A stretch of DNA of 64,000 bases from Oxalobacteraceae bacterium (GCA_023259175.1 JAHFQV010000006.1:1-64000), one strand, 5' to 3'. Counted from the stretch's first letter, positions 34,434 to 43,257 are shown. The notes: a model not told the origin generated them from the sequence alone. Translations and numbers: made by a program.

Positions 34434-35186
34434 TTATTCAGTAAAAAAACCAGGTAATTGGTAGCCTTCAATTTGCGCAGCACGTACCAAATCGGCGAGG
34501 TAGGCTTGGGTCGCTTTACGGGCATCGATATCGCTTAAATACGCTTGCAGACGTTCTTTTACTTCATCAAATGCAATCAGATCACCACCTTTACGTTCGG
34601 TGACTTGAATGATGTGGTAGCCAAATTGCGTTTCTATCAGTTCCGGTGCGATCTCGCCTGCGTTGGTGCTAAATACGGCTGCTTCAAATTCAGGCACCAT
34701 TTGTCCGCGTCCAAATTGTCCCAAAGCGCCGCCTTCTTTGCCCGACGGGCAAGTTGAATGTTCGCGCGCCATTGCCGCGAATGCGTTTGGATTTTTTAAA
34801 AGTTCGGCTAACACGCCTTCCGCTTTGGCTTTGCTTAAACTCGCTGCCAATCCTTCGCCCAAGGAAAATAAAATGTGGCTCGCGGCGGCCATTTCACCTT
34901 GTTTAAAGCTGTCGGAATTCTGTGCGTAAAAAGCGCGGCAAGCGGCTTCATCGGCTTCGGTATATTTCACTTCAGTGTCGAGTAAAGTGCCGATGGTTTC
35001 TTCATCATTGCCCGCGCTAATGCCCAAGGTTTTGGCTTGGTCTAGCATTAATTTACGCAGTATGAGTTCTTGAATGGCGCTGTCACGCATGTGTTCACCA
35101 TCGGGATGACCTGCGGCAAGTGCGCGATCGATCTCGGCTTGGATGTGGGCGTCGGTGATTTCGGTGGCGTTGACGATGATACTCAT
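34434..35186 (-). CDS. Parvulin-type peptidyl-prolyl isomerase
   Basis: 250 residues. N-terminal helical chaperone segment (ILRKLMLDQAKTLGISAGNDEE) and a C-terminal rotamase domain of about 90 residues: ASHILFSL (histidine of the active site), AMAREHSTCPSGKEGGALGQFGRGQMVPEFEAAVF, and ETQFGYHIIQVTER. This is the NifM/PpiC architecture. There is no signal peptide, so it acts in the cytoplasm. AAAGGAAAG precedes the start. Head of a two-gene operon with the DUF1993 gene. Confidence 0.9.
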   Translation of the reverse strand: MSIIVNATEITDAHIQAEIDRALAAGHPDGEHMRDSAIQELILRKLMLDQAKTLGISAGNDEETIGTLLDTEVKYTEADEAACRAFYAQNSDSFKQGEMAAASHILFSLGEGLAASLSKAKAEGVLAELLKNPNAFAAMAREHSTCPSGKEGGALGQFGRGQMVPEFEAAVFSTNAGEIAPELIETQFGYHIIQVTERKGGDLIAFDEVKERLQAYLSDIDARKATQAYLADLVRAAQIEGYQLPGFFTE

Positions 35187-35300
35187 AACTTTCCTTTGTT
35201 GGGGGAGATTTGGTTTTGTGTGATTTGCAGCGCTGTCTTATTTCCGCGCAATGTTTGCGGTAGGAAGTTGTTAAGCGCCGCTGTTGGCTTGGGGCGTATT

Positions 35301-36161
35301 TTATCCGTTTGCGCTTGAAACGTCTGGATTTTCGCTACTTTGCATTTGTTGTAAAGTTGCCTTCAGCGCGACTATTTTCCCCTTTAAATCCTGATTTTCC
35401 GTTTCCATGCTGAGGATTTTTTGTCTTAAATAGCGTACTTCTTCTGAAGCATCTGTAAAAGCTGGTGGGTTTGCAGACATTTCATTGTTATTTTCTTCCG
35501 ATATTTGGGCGTTTTTTACTTTGGTAGGGCGAGTCTGGCGCATCTGGCGCGCGGTGGTTTGCAGCTCTTTTTTACCGCCCGCAACCGCGTTGACCTGCTG
35601 CTCTAGGGGTAAAGAGGCTATCGCCGCAGCCGTGTTGATGGAAATCGTACCAGCCCGTACCGCTTGCACTAATTCGGGCGAAGCGGCTTTACATATTTTT
35701 TCAATTTGTGCGACTGCAGGTTTGCTCACACCCGCCATTTTGGCAATTTCCTCGCGTGTTTCGACTGAAATCGGGTCGGGCGCTTGTTTCAGGGTTTCCT
35801 GCTCTTCTTTTCGTTCTTTGGGGCTTTTTTCTTTGCGCCTTGTGGTGATAATTTCTTTTTTTCGCAAGGCTAAAACACCGCGCTGAAAGCCGGATATGCT
35901 GCGGCGGGCGAGTTGATTGTCGATGGACCACAAAATGACATCGTCGATATTTTTAAAGTCTGCGCATTGTCTGGTTTCAAACACGATGGCGTGTTTTTGA
36001 CAGAGTTGGTAGCGATTGTGACCGTCGATCAAAGTTTCGCCCCACAAGACCAAAGCATCGCGACAGCCTTCTTTGAGTAAGCTTTGTTCTAGTGCGAGAT
36101 ATTCTTGTTGGCTTAAGGGATCGGTGATGGCTTGTAATTCGGGATGGATGATAATGTTCAT
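35301..36161 (-). CDS. ParB-like nuclease-fold/helix-turn-helix protein
   Basis: 286 residues. The N-terminal ParB/Srx-type domain (about 1-95) has INNxR-like motifs: KEGCRDALVLWGETLIDGHNRYQLCQKH and SIDNQLARRSISGFQRGVLAL. A helix-turn-helix is at about 130-165 (VETREEIAKMAGVSKPAVAQIEKI), and the last 50 residues are a coiled coil (ASEEVRYLRQKILSMETENQDLKGKIVAL). It is not the chromosomal ParB: there is no parA, parS or gid genes nearby. The first 70 residues recall proteins of plasmids, integrative elements and phages. Single gene, perhaps a remnant of a mobile element. Confidence 0.75.
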   Translation of the reverse strand: MNIIIHPELQAITDPLSQQEYLALEQSLLKEGCRDALVLWGETLIDGHNRYQLCQKHAIVFETRQCADFKNIDDVILWSIDNQLARRSISGFQRGVLALRKKEIITTRRKEKSPKERKEEQETLKQAPDPISVETREEIAKMAGVSKPAVAQIEKICKAASPELVQAVRAGTISINTAAAIASLPLEQQVNAVAGGKKELQTTARQMRQTRPTKVKNAQISEENNNEMSANPPAFTDASEEVRYLRQKILSMETENQDLKGKIVALKATLQQMQSSENPDVSSANG

Positions 36162-36217
36162 GTTGATTTCGCGCGCTTTGATTGTAGGCGCACGATGTCT
36201 TTGAAAAAAACGCTAGT

Positions 36218-36946
36218 TTACAGCATTCCCTTCAGACGTTCATAGCCGGCACGGCTAATGGCAAGGCTGACACCACAGTGTAAGATCGCTTGAAAGCTGT
36301 CTTTGCTGGGACGCGCTATGCTTTGCAGGGCTTGTAGCCGGATGATGCTCGAGCGGTGTATGCGCACGAATTTTTCAGGGTCGAGTTGTTTTTCAAGCTC
36401 AGAGAGACTTTGGGTTTTGAGTAAAGACTTGCCCAAGAAATGAATTTGCACGTAGTCGTCTTGAGCTTCGACATAATCGATATCGGACATCGCAATGACA
36501 TGGGTTTGCCCACGATCACGCACAATTAAGCGCTCGGCATGCTGGTTGGCATCGCTGATTAAGGCTTGCATCGCGCCTTGCGACTGCGCGACTAGCTTAC
36601 GCGCTTTGGCGAGCGCTTCGTCAAAGCGCTGCTGTGAAAACGGTTTGAGCAAGTAGTCGATGGCATGGCGGTCAAAGGCTTTGAGCGCATATTGATCGTA
36701 GGCCGTCGTAAAGATCACACCATGATCACGCCCAGTCGCTGCCAAGACTTCAAAGCCATTGAGCTTGGGCATTTGTATGTCGAGAAAAATCAAATCCGGG
36801 GCAAGTGTGCTGATGGCTTCGACCGCTTCCAGCCCATTTTCGCATTCTGCGATGATCTCGATGTCGGTATGGCTGCGTAGATATTCTCGTGTCAAACGGC
36901 GCGCGAGTTCTTCATCATCAACTATTAAAACACGGTAAGGCTTCAT
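36218..36946 (-). CDS. LytTR-type response regulator
   Basis: 242 residues. Receiver domain 1-120 with phospho-acceptor D56 (LIFLDIQMP) and K at LLKPFS, then a LytTR DNA-binding domain (140-240): LIVRDRGQTHVIAMSDIDYVEAQDDYVQIHF, SLSELEKQLDPEKFVRIHRSSII. This is the AlgR/LytR/YpdB style. Overlaps its sensor kinase by 4 bp (ATGA), so the two are translationally coupled and are partners. Confidence 0.92.
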   Translation of the reverse strand: MKPYRVLIVDDEELARRLTREYLRSHTDIEIIAECENGLEAVEAISTLAPDLIFLDIQMPKLNGFEVLAATGRDHGVIFTTAYDQYALKAFDRHAIDYLLKPFSQQRFDEALAKARKLVAQSQGAMQALISDANQHAERLIVRDRGQTHVIAMSDIDYVEAQDDYVQIHFLGKSLLKTQSLSELEKQLDPEKFVRIHRSSIIRLQALQSIARPSKDSFQAILHCGVSLAISRAGYERLKGML

Positions 36947-38022
36947 GATTTATCTTCGTGTGAAATTGCGGTTTCAAATGGCAAAACGATCTCGACCCGA
37001 AACCGCAAGCCTTCGCTGCGCCAATCGATACGCGCTTTGTCACCATACAAGCTGCGTAAGCGAGCACTACAATTTTTCAGGCCTGTTCCCGTTCCTTGGG
37101 TTTGTGCTGGTTGCGAGTCGATAGGATTTTCAATCGCAATGTAGAGCCAAGGTGCGGTGAATTGGCAGTGTACTTCTATCGTGCCACCGTCCACTAGATC
37201 GCGGATGCCATGCTTGATCGCATTTTCCAAGAGTGGCTGCAATAGCATAGGCGGTATTAAGGCATTTTCGCTGTCGGATTTTGCATTGATTTGAACTTGT
37301 AGTTTGCGTCCGAAGCGAATTTTTTCGATCGCCAAGAAGTGATTGCAGAGCGCGATTTCTTCTTTTAATTGAATTTTTTGACGTTCGGACAGCGCTAAGG
37401 TCAAGCGGAAAAATTGCGCCAATTCGATCGTCATATTGCGTGCGCAACTGGGATCAATGGTCGTCAGAGCGCTAATTGAATTGAGGCTGTTGAATAAAAA
37501 ATGTGGATTAATTTGCGTGCGTAAAACCTGTAATTCCGCTTCGCGTGCCAGTACCTGCGAGGCAGCTTCACGCAGTTCCGAGTGGCGCATATTTTCAAAG
37601 GCGATCAAGACATCATAGGCTAGGATCGCCATTAAATATAAAAAAGCGCCGACCAAAAAAATAATTGCTTGTAAGCTGGTGTTTAGAACGATGCCCAGTG
37701 TCGGGTCGCCCAAGGAAGTGCAAATCTTGTTCCAAGTAAGGCACAGGGCTAACCACAATAAGCCAGTTAATCCAGACGCGCCGCCAAAGAGAGAACAGAC
37801 GATCCAAAAACGCCGTTGCGCTAAGGGGAGCGAGCGACAAACGTAGTAAGCACTCGAGGAAATCAGTCCCAATAGCAGCGTGTTAGGCAAACTAAACAAT
37901 AAAGCGTTTGACCAAGAACTAAGCTGGGCAAACGCGAGTAAAGAGGCGAAGAAGCTTCCAATTAAGAGGTAGAGAAAGCCAGAGAGCAACACAGTACGCA
38001 AATTGGATAAAAATGGATTCAT
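36943..38022 (-). CDS. LytS-type sensor histidine kinase
   Basis: 359 residues. Four or five N-terminal membrane helices (residues 8-130), a short linker helix, then a His_kinase domain with the conserved HFLFNSLNSI; the phospho-acceptor is H174 (INPHFLFN). ATP-binding N-box PPMLLQPLLENAIKHGI, and G-box GTGTGLKNCSARL. No extracellular sensor domain is evident, so sensing must be within the membrane or through the two membrane proteins encoded just upstream. Followed, with overlap, by its LytTR regulator. Confidence 0.92.
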   Translation of the reverse strand: MNPFLSNLRTVLLSGFLYLLIGSFFASLLAFAQLSSWSNALLFSLPNTLLLGLISSSAYYVCRSLPLAQRRFWIVCSLFGGASGLTGLLWLALCLTWNKICTSLGDPTLGIVLNTSLQAIIFLVGAFLYLMAILAYDVLIAFENMRHSELREAASQVLAREAELQVLRTQINPHFLFNSLNSISALTTIDPSCARNMTIELAQFFRLTLALSERQKIQLKEEIALCNHFLAIEKIRFGRKLQVQINAKSDSENALIPPMLLQPLLENAIKHGIRDLVDGGTIEVHCQFTAPWLYIAIENPIDSQPAQTQGTGTGLKNCSARLRSLYGDKARIDWRSEGLRFRVEIVLPFETAISHEDKS

Positions 38023-38048
38023 AATTTGCGCCTGCGCTGCCTTTTATC

Positions 38049-38735
38049 TTAATTTTTAATTTCGACTCCGCCCATGATGGCTGTTCCAGTGATGATCAAA
38101 CGCTTAGCTGAATTCATGACGGGCATGGAGGAATTTTCGATGCCACCCATGATCGCTGTACCGTTGTTGATCACGGTCCAGTCATTCGGAACTTTTAACA
38201 CGATGCCGCCCCAGAAGGCAAATACATTGATGACTGCATCAGTTTGAATGGACGCGTTTCGCAAGTCAAGTTCGACCCCACCCATGACGGCGGTGATTTC
38301 ACCACCAAGGAAGTTTTGCGCAGTGATATTACTTTGATGTCCGCTCATCACTGCGACGATATCAATGTTGCCCGCGTCACTGTCGCTCACTTCGTTGCAG
38401 CCGATATTGATACGGGTTTTGTCGCGAAAGATAATCATGACACCGGCACCGATCATGAAAATGGGCCACCAGTCGCGCAAACTAAAGTAGATGATGTTGA
38501 GGTGGCTCAGCGTCATGATAGCGCCCAGCAGTACAAAAATCCCGCCTAAGACATAGCCCGATTGGGCTTTGGCTTGAGACATTTTGAAGACACCAAATAC
38601 AATGAACATGGTCGGCCAAAACGCGAGTATGTGACGAACATGGAAGAAGTCTAGGTTCTCGATTAAGAACAAAACTCCAATGACGATGATGAAAGTGCCG
38701 ATAAGTAGATGTTGTTGCGGGCTACGATTTTTCAT
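38049..38735 (-). CDS. LiaF-like membrane protein with DUF5668 helices
   Basis: 228 residues. The N-terminal half has four membrane helices in two DUF5668-like hairpins (LLIGTFIIVIGVLFLIENL, AFWPTMFIVFGVFKM, GYVLGGIFVLLGAIMTL, WWPIFMIGAGVMII). The C-terminal half is a beta-helical LiaF-type domain with recurring A-V/I-M-G-G motifs (AVMGGVELDL, AIMGGIENSS, AIMGGVEIKN). In Firmicutes LiaF holds the LiaS kinase inactive; the same role toward the adjacent LytS kinase is inferred. The chosen ATG drops 28 in-frame residues that do not resemble the family. Confidence 0.82.
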   Translation of the reverse strand: MKNRSPQQHLLIGTFIIVIGVLFLIENLDFFHVRHILAFWPTMFIVFGVFKMSQAKAQSGYVLGGIFVLLGAIMTLSHLNIIYFSLRDWWPIFMIGAGVMIIFRDKTRINIGCNEVSDSDAGNIDIVAVMSGHQSNITAQNFLGGEITAVMGGVELDLRNASIQTDAVINVFAFWGGIVLKVPNDWTVINNGTAIMGGIENSSMPVMNSAKRLIITGTAIMGGVEIKN

Positions 38736-38754
38736 GATGGGCTTTCGATTAAAA

Positions 38755-39120
38755 TTAATTGGAAGTTGTTTTGTCTTGGATCGATTTGATGAGGTATTGG
38801 CTGATATGACCGATACCAAAAATCACTAAAATAATGGGCCAGTGGGTGAAAAAATTTAAGCCCCAGAGATGTTCAAACATGGCATAAATCGTCGCGCCAA
38901 AAAAAATTTGAAATACACCCGACACGCGCCGACTTAAGGAGTGCCCAGCAACGATGCGTATCGTACCGAAGATGATGGTGAAGGCAAATAGGAGTACCCA
39001 CCAGTGCATTGTTATATATAAAAAACCGAGTTTGTAAGCCAGAATTCCGCAGCCGATTACGATGAGCGCAAGGCCAAATTCCAATCCGTTTCGCGCTTGC
39101 TTCTTTTCATTGTTAGACAT
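38755..39120 (-). CDS. DUF5668-like small membrane protein
   Basis: 121 residues, four predicted helices (FGLALIVIGCGILAYKLGFL, WWVLLFAFTIIFGTIRI, VSGVFQIFFGATIYAMFEHL, HWPIILVIFGIGHISQYLI). It resembles the N-terminal half of the next gene, including the paired tryptophan and I-V-I-G patterns. First gene of the four-gene envelope-sensing operon; AAGGAAGG precedes the ATG. It lies 19 bp ahead of the LiaF-like gene. Confidence 0.78.
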   Translation of the reverse strand: MSNNEKKQARNGLEFGLALIVIGCGILAYKLGFLYITMHWWVLLFAFTIIFGTIRIVAGHSLSRRVSGVFQIFFGATIYAMFEHLWGLNFFTHWPIILVIFGIGHISQYLIKSIQDKTTSN

Positions 39121-39293
39121 AATTTACCTTCCTTTGCTGATAGATTTGAGTGCGCGAGTAAGTTTGGATTAGCTACCGGTGCGCCACATCGATAAGATAG
39201 ATGAGCCGCATGCGCAAGTCATGCGCTATTCGGTGAATGACGGAATTGGATCGGTGGATAGCGAGAATCGTGGTGAGTTCCGCTTGGAAGAGC

Positions 39294-40025
39294 CTAAATT
39301 CCAAGCAAGCGGTGGCGTTCGTATTCGATGTTGAGTATCGCCTTTTGTGCCTGAACATCCATGTTGTGCGAGAGCGCATTGAAACTCAAACCGAGTAAAA
39401 ACTTGCCATTGCCGCTGCGGTCTAAGCTTGTGACGTGACGTACCCAGGCTGGGCTTTCCAAAATATTTTTATTCGGGAGTTCAATGACAGCATTCGCAAT
39501 CGGCGTATCGACAGTGACCGTGTGAGCACCTTCAATGATGATGCCAAAGCCAGTTACGCTTAAATCGTGTACTGTACTTTCCAGGATTAATTGATGCTGT
39601 TGATTCCAAAGATGGGTCTTCATTTTTTGCGCAAAGGGGACGATCACACGATAACTATTGCGTCGCTGGAGACGAATAATCCGCTCTGGGATAGGTACCC
39701 AAAATGCTTCGCTGTCGCCCCATAGGAATCGTTGCGGAGCTAGACCCGAGAATTGCACTCGAATCCCGTCGGGAAAGGCGACGAAGGTGCATTGTTGGGC
39801 CTTTTCGAAAAGGCGATTGATACGCGTATCGCCGCCTAAATCAAAGACCAAGCCGTCTGGGCGCGCAGATAAAATTGCGGTGAGAATAAATTGTTGTCCT
39901 GAATTGAAATAAACGGTCACGGTTTCGCGCCTATGCGCCAAACCGTTCAGCACACTCAAGATATCGACTTGCCCCAAGAGGAAATACTTATCTTCGATTT
40001 CCTCGTTACTTAACGAGGCTGACAT
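39294..40025 (-). CDS. ycgR: YcgR-type flagellar brake protein with PilZ domain
   Basis: Cyclic-di-GMP-binding protein that slows the flagellar motor. 243 residues. N-terminal YcgR domain (20-115), then a PilZ domain with both c-di-GMP motifs intact: RRNSYR (121-126) and DLSVTGFG (154-161), ending FLLGLSFNAL. GGAGGTG 5 bp before the ATG. It is 45 bp downstream of an unknown small gene. No flagellar genes are in the window, so the cell is presumably motile with its flagellar cluster elsewhere. Confidence 0.9.
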   Translation of the reverse strand: MSASLSNEEIEDKYFLLGQVDILSVLNGLAHRRETVTVYFNSGQQFILTAILSARPDGLVFDLGGDTRINRLFEKAQQCTFVAFPDGIRVQFSGLAPQRFLWGDSEAFWVPIPERIIRLQRRNSYRVIVPFAQKMKTHLWNQQHQLILESTVHDLSVTGFGIIIEGAHTVTVDTPIANAVIELPNKNILESPAWVRHVTSLDRSGNGKFLLGLSFNALSHNMDVQAQKAILNIEYERHRLLGI

Positions 40026-40040
40026 GACACACCTCCATTC

Positions 40041-40072
40041 AAGTGTTTAATTGTTTAAGTGCTTAAGTGTTT
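40041..40072 (-). repeat. Stop-bearing tandem octamer at a gene end (4 x 8 bp)
   Basis: AAGTGTTT, AATTGTTT, AAGTGCTT, AAGTGTTT. Read on the minus strand, the stop TAA (40073-40071) is repeated at offsets +8, +16 and +24, followed by TGA at +32: stops in all three frames within about 35 nt. Confidence 0.9.
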
Positions 40073-40442
40073 ATTGGAGTAGCTGAATAAAAAGTTCAGC
40101 GCTGCGCACGATCTTCTTCGACTCCATACCAAAAAGATCGCGTGTTTCCTGTACCACAAAATCATTCATACCCTTAGTGCAGTAAAGCACCCCATCGAAA
40201 TTAGTTCCTAGGTAGGTGAAGGGCGTGAGTTTGGTTTTAACGGGCGTATCGTTGGCCAATAAAACCCGGAGTCTTCTCTCGATTTCGTAGAGTGAGTCGA
40301 CCTCTATTTTGACAAGCCCACCCTTGGGATTGGGGAATTGGGTGGCGAACAATGGGCTTTGCCCCATGGGGTTTTTAAGCTGTATGCGAACGCCTAGCTT
40401 TAGGAATTTACTTATGGCAAAAAAGTCATCTTCGGTGAACAT
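40071..40442 (-). CDS. Conserved-looking small protein, function unknown
   Basis: 123 residues, soluble, not recognised. It has an alpha/beta pattern: FFAISKFLKLGVRIQLKNP, IEVDSLYEIERRLRVLLAND, FTYLGTNFDGVLYCTKGMNDFVV, and a final helix SKKIVRSAELFIQLLQ. GGAG 8 bp ahead of ATG 40442. Same strand and 45 bp upstream of ycgR, so probably cotranscribed and possibly linked to motility or c-di-GMP; that is inference from position only. The stop lies in an 8-bp tandem array. Confidence 0.65.
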   Translation of the reverse strand: MFTEDDFFAISKFLKLGVRIQLKNPMGQSPLFATQFPNPKGGLVKIEVDSLYEIERRLRVLLANDTPVKTKLTPFTYLGTNFDGVLYCTKGMNDFVVQETRDLFGMESKKIVRSAELFIQLLQ

Positions 40443-40640
40443 GGATTTTCTCCGTTTATCGCTTTTCTGATACCGCTTTGTGCTAGATTAGCAGAAAGTT
40501 TCTTGTGACCAAATAAAAGTGTGGTTTAATTTTTCCAAGCGACTATATTGATAACAGGTGCGTTTTTCTCCAAGAGGACTCGCGTCGGTATCTAAGCTAA
40601 TTACGGACATCTATCTGTAAAATTGAATTGAGGTGAGATC

Positions 40641-41495
40641 ATGAATGAACGTGCATCTGAATTTGAGTTCATTAAAGGTTTGAGCGCCGAATTATCGTCG
40701 CGCAATCTCGTGTTTCCGACTTCGCTCAAAGCCACTATGAAAATTCGGCAAGCCTTGGACGATCCCAATATGTCGAGCGAGCAGGTGGCACGCGTGATTA
40801 GTGCGGAACCCGTGTTATCGGCGCAGGTGTTAATGCTGTCGAATTCTGCGATGTTTAATCGCACCCAAAAGCGCATAGAAGAATTGAAAGTTGCCGTGAC
40901 CTTGTTAGGCTTCGGAGTGGTACGCAATATTGCCATTTCGGTTGGCATGAAGCAGATGAAAGATCAAGAGGCCAATAAGCAAAGTTCAGAACAAATGGAA
41001 GGCTTGTGGACGCGGAGCTTACGGGTGGCCGCCTTGGCTTGCGTGGTTGCGAAAAATTGTAGCAAGCTGAGTCCCGATAAGGCAATGATTGCCGGGCTTT
41101 TGCATGACATCGGAAAATTCTATATATTGAGCCGTGCGCATCAATACCAAGGATTGTTTAGTTCCGAGCAAGCCTTGTGGGACTTGGTCGACCAATGGCA
41201 TGGCGCGATCGGTGCCGCAATCCTGGAAAGCTGGGAAGTGCCTGAAGATATTTGCAACGCAGTCTTAGATCGCTTGTTAGACGATCTGCCAGAATTGCCG
41301 CGTCCGACTTTGACCGATGTCGTCGTCGCTGCCGATTTTTTGGACGCTAGCTTTGTGAAGCAAGATTTGGAAGAAGTTGATTGGGAAAACATCCCGAATT
41401 CACTGAAAAATCTAAAGCTCGATCGCGATAGCACTGAAGAGTTGATGAGCGAAACACGCAATGAAATCGCTCAGATATTAAAGGTGATTGCCTAA
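40641..41495 (+). CDS. HDOD domain signalling protein
   Basis: 284 residues. An HDOD domain spans about 15-215: FPTSLKATMKIRQALDDPNMSSEQVARVISAEPVLSAQVLMLSNSA, AVTLLGFGVVRNIAISVGM, MIAGLLHDIGKFYIL, and HGAIGAAILESWEVPEDICNAV. The H-D pair of LLHDIGK remains, but other HD-phosphohydrolase ligands cannot be confirmed. Such proteins act in chemotaxis, c-di-GMP or stress signalling as scaffolds. GAGGTGAG precedes the ATG. The stop is followed at once by further in-frame and out-of-frame stops (TAACTAGTAA). Confidence 0.9.
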   Translation: MNERASEFEFIKGLSAELSSRNLVFPTSLKATMKIRQALDDPNMSSEQVARVISAEPVLSAQVLMLSNSAMFNRTQKRIEELKVAVTLLGFGVVRNIAISVGMKQMKDQEANKQSSEQMEGLWTRSLRVAALACVVAKNCSKLSPDKAMIAGLLHDIGKFYILSRAHQYQGLFSSEQALWDLVDQWHGAIGAAILESWEVPEDICNAVLDRLLDDLPELPRPTLTDVVVAADFLDASFVKQDLEEVDWENIPNSLKNLKLDRDSTEELMSETRNEIAQILKVIA

Positions 41496-41616
41496 CTAGT
41501 AAGCCACGAAAGAATAGAGTGCGCCTTCAAAGCTGACACCTAAGAATTGATCCACAGCATGTGAACTTTTTTCATTTTTCCGACTCGAAGTAGCCTTCAC
41601 TTCGTAAAGGATTATC

Positions 41617-42396
41617 ATGAAAAAAGGCGTAATGACATGGATGTTGGTGGCCGGTTTGTCTTGGGCTGCCTCGACCCAAGCGCAAACAGATAATGCGCTC
41701 CAAGCGGCGCTTAACGGCAAGGAGCGCTCTGCCGCCAACGTGGCGCGTGATGCGGCTCGCCATCCGGCACAAACACTGAGTTTTTTTGGGCTTAAAGCTG
41801 ATATGACCGTGGTCGAGTTAGCGCCCGGTGGTGGTTGGTACACCGAAATTTTGGCGCCGTATCTGCGCGATCATGGCAAATTGATTTTAGCCGGTGTCGG
41901 ACCCAAACTCAAAACAACATTGGATGCACAAGCCCAGTTTTACGACAAGGTGCAGATTGGCGTATTTGAACCCGCCAATAAAATCGATTTCGCAGCGAAA
42001 AATAGTGTCGACATGGTGCTCACATTTCGCAATGTGCATAATTGGATGAGCGTCAATCCGCATGCGGCAAAGGATGTTTTTCAGAGTGCTTATGATGCCT
42101 TGAAACCAGGCGGCGTGTTCGGTGTGGTTGAGCATCGTCTGCCGGAGGCTATTACCCATGACGAGAAAGGCAGTACTGGTTATGTCCATCAATCCCATGT
42201 CATACAATTGGCGGAAAGTGTAGGATTTAAATTGCTCGCGCAATCGGAAATGAATGCCAATCCCAAGGATAATGCGAAGCACGAAAATGGGGTATGGGCA
42301 TTGCCACCGACTTTGATCAATAAAGACAAAGATCAGGCGCAATATCTGTCCATCGGTGAAAGCGATCGCATGACTTTAAAATTTGTGAAGCCTTAA
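41617..42396 (+). CDS. Exported SAM-dependent methyltransferase-like protein
   Basis: 259 residues. Signal peptide MKKGVMTWMLVAGLSWAASTQAQ; then a class I methyltransferase fold with motif I VVELAPGGGWYTEILAPYL, the MVLTFRNVHNW region, and ALKPGGVFGVVEHR. Resembles the COG4798 group of predicted periplasmic methyltransferases. How SAM would be available in the periplasm is unknown, so the true activity is unclear. AAGGA precedes the ATG. First of three close genes on this strand. Confidence 0.82.
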   Translation: MKKGVMTWMLVAGLSWAASTQAQTDNALQAALNGKERSAANVARDAARHPAQTLSFFGLKADMTVVELAPGGGWYTEILAPYLRDHGKLILAGVGPKLKTTLDAQAQFYDKVQIGVFEPANKIDFAAKNSVDMVLTFRNVHNWMSVNPHAAKDVFQSAYDALKPGGVFGVVEHRLPEAITHDEKGSTGYVHQSHVIQLAESVGFKLLAQSEMNANPKDNAKHENGVWALPPTLINKDKDQAQYLSIGESDRMTLKFVKP

Positions 42397-42414
42397 GTGG
42401 CATAGGGGCGAGAG

Positions 42415-42771
42415 ATGAACTCTGGGGAATTGCGTTTGGAGCAGGTGCAGGCTGCGTTGCGGCGATTTAGCGCTGAGCGCAATTGGGCGCAATTTCATAC
42501 ACCTAAAAATCTCGCCTCAGCCTTGTCGGTGGAAGCGGCTGAACTACTTGAAATTTTTCAATGGATGAAAACCGGCGAAATCGACGAACTCGGTACGACT
42601 GGACGCGCGGCCGCTGTTGAAGAGCTGGCCGATGTGTTTAACTACCTAGTGATGCTAGCCGATGTTTTGAAGGTGGATTTATTAAGCGCGGCGCAGGCAA
42701 AGATACAAAAAAATGCCCTGAAATATCCGGTCGACACATCCTTTGGAAATGCAAAACGGATACTTGAATGA
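42415..42771 (+). CDS. MazG-like nucleotide pyrophosphohydrolase
   Basis: 118 residues, all-alpha NTP pyrophosphatase of the RS21-C6/DCTPP1 type, expected to hydrolyse dCTP or modified dNTPs. Metal-binding acids appear in the characteristic E-x2-E-x12-28-E-x2-D arrangement: SVEAAELLEIFQW and VEELADVFNYLVMLADVL, with NWAQFHTPKNLA ahead. It starts 18 bp after the methyltransferase and overlaps the next gene by 4 bp (ATGA). Confidence 0.88.
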   Translation: MNSGELRLEQVQAALRRFSAERNWAQFHTPKNLASALSVEAAELLEIFQWMKTGEIDELGTTGRAAAVEELADVFNYLVMLADVLKVDLLSAAQAKIQKNALKYPVDTSFGNAKRILE

Positions 42772-43238
42772 TACAAATTATTACCCAAACTCAGTTGGCG
42801 CTTTTGAGCGAGGATGCCAGTGCCAGCCCACGTTTGCGAAAAAATTTAAATTGCCACAGCACGAATGAAGCGGCTTGTCATCGACTGTTTAATGCCCTAG
42901 AGCCAGGCACCTATGTGCAGCCACATTGTCATCTCGATGCCTCGAAAGAGGAGACCATCTTGTTGGTGAAAGGGCGCTTGGGTGTGCTTATATTTGAAGC
43001 TGATGGCAGTGTTGCGCAAAGATTGCTGTTGCAAGAAAACGCAGAGCAGTTGGCGCTCACGATACCGATGGGCGTTTTTCATAGCATCGTCTCTTTGCAA
43101 AAGGGAAGTGTTTTTTTCGAAGCCAAAGCAGGACCTTATCGTCCGATCAGCCTAGCTGAAAAAGCGCCTTGGGCACCGGATGAAGGCACACCAGAACAAG
43201 CGGCCTATCTGGCTTATATGCTAGAACAGTTTTCTTGA
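42768..43238 (+). CDS. WbuC-family cupin metalloprotein
   Basis: 156 residues. A cupin barrel with metal-binding PHCHLDASKEETILLVKGRLGVLIFE and the second motif IPMGVFHSIVSLQKGSVFFEAKAGPY. The N-terminus NLNCHSTNEAACHRLFNALEPGTYVQPH matches the WbuC group, often found in O-antigen loci but also alone. Start overlaps the MazG-like stop, so the two are cotranslated. Substrate unknown. Convergent with sixA. Confidence 0.85.
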   Translation: MIQIITQTQLALLSEDASASPRLRKNLNCHSTNEAACHRLFNALEPGTYVQPHCHLDASKEETILLVKGRLGVLIFEADGSVAQRLLLQENAEQLALTIPMGVFHSIVSLQKGSVFFEAKAGPYRPISLAEKAPWAPDEGTPEQAAYLAYMLEQFS

Positions 43239-43257
43239 CTTTACGTGCTCTGGTAAA

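Noticed and set aside
35301-36161. Chromosome-partition ParB
   Set aside because: No parA, no rsmG/mnmG, and no parS-like site nearby; the domain order and motifs also differ from the chromosomal protein.
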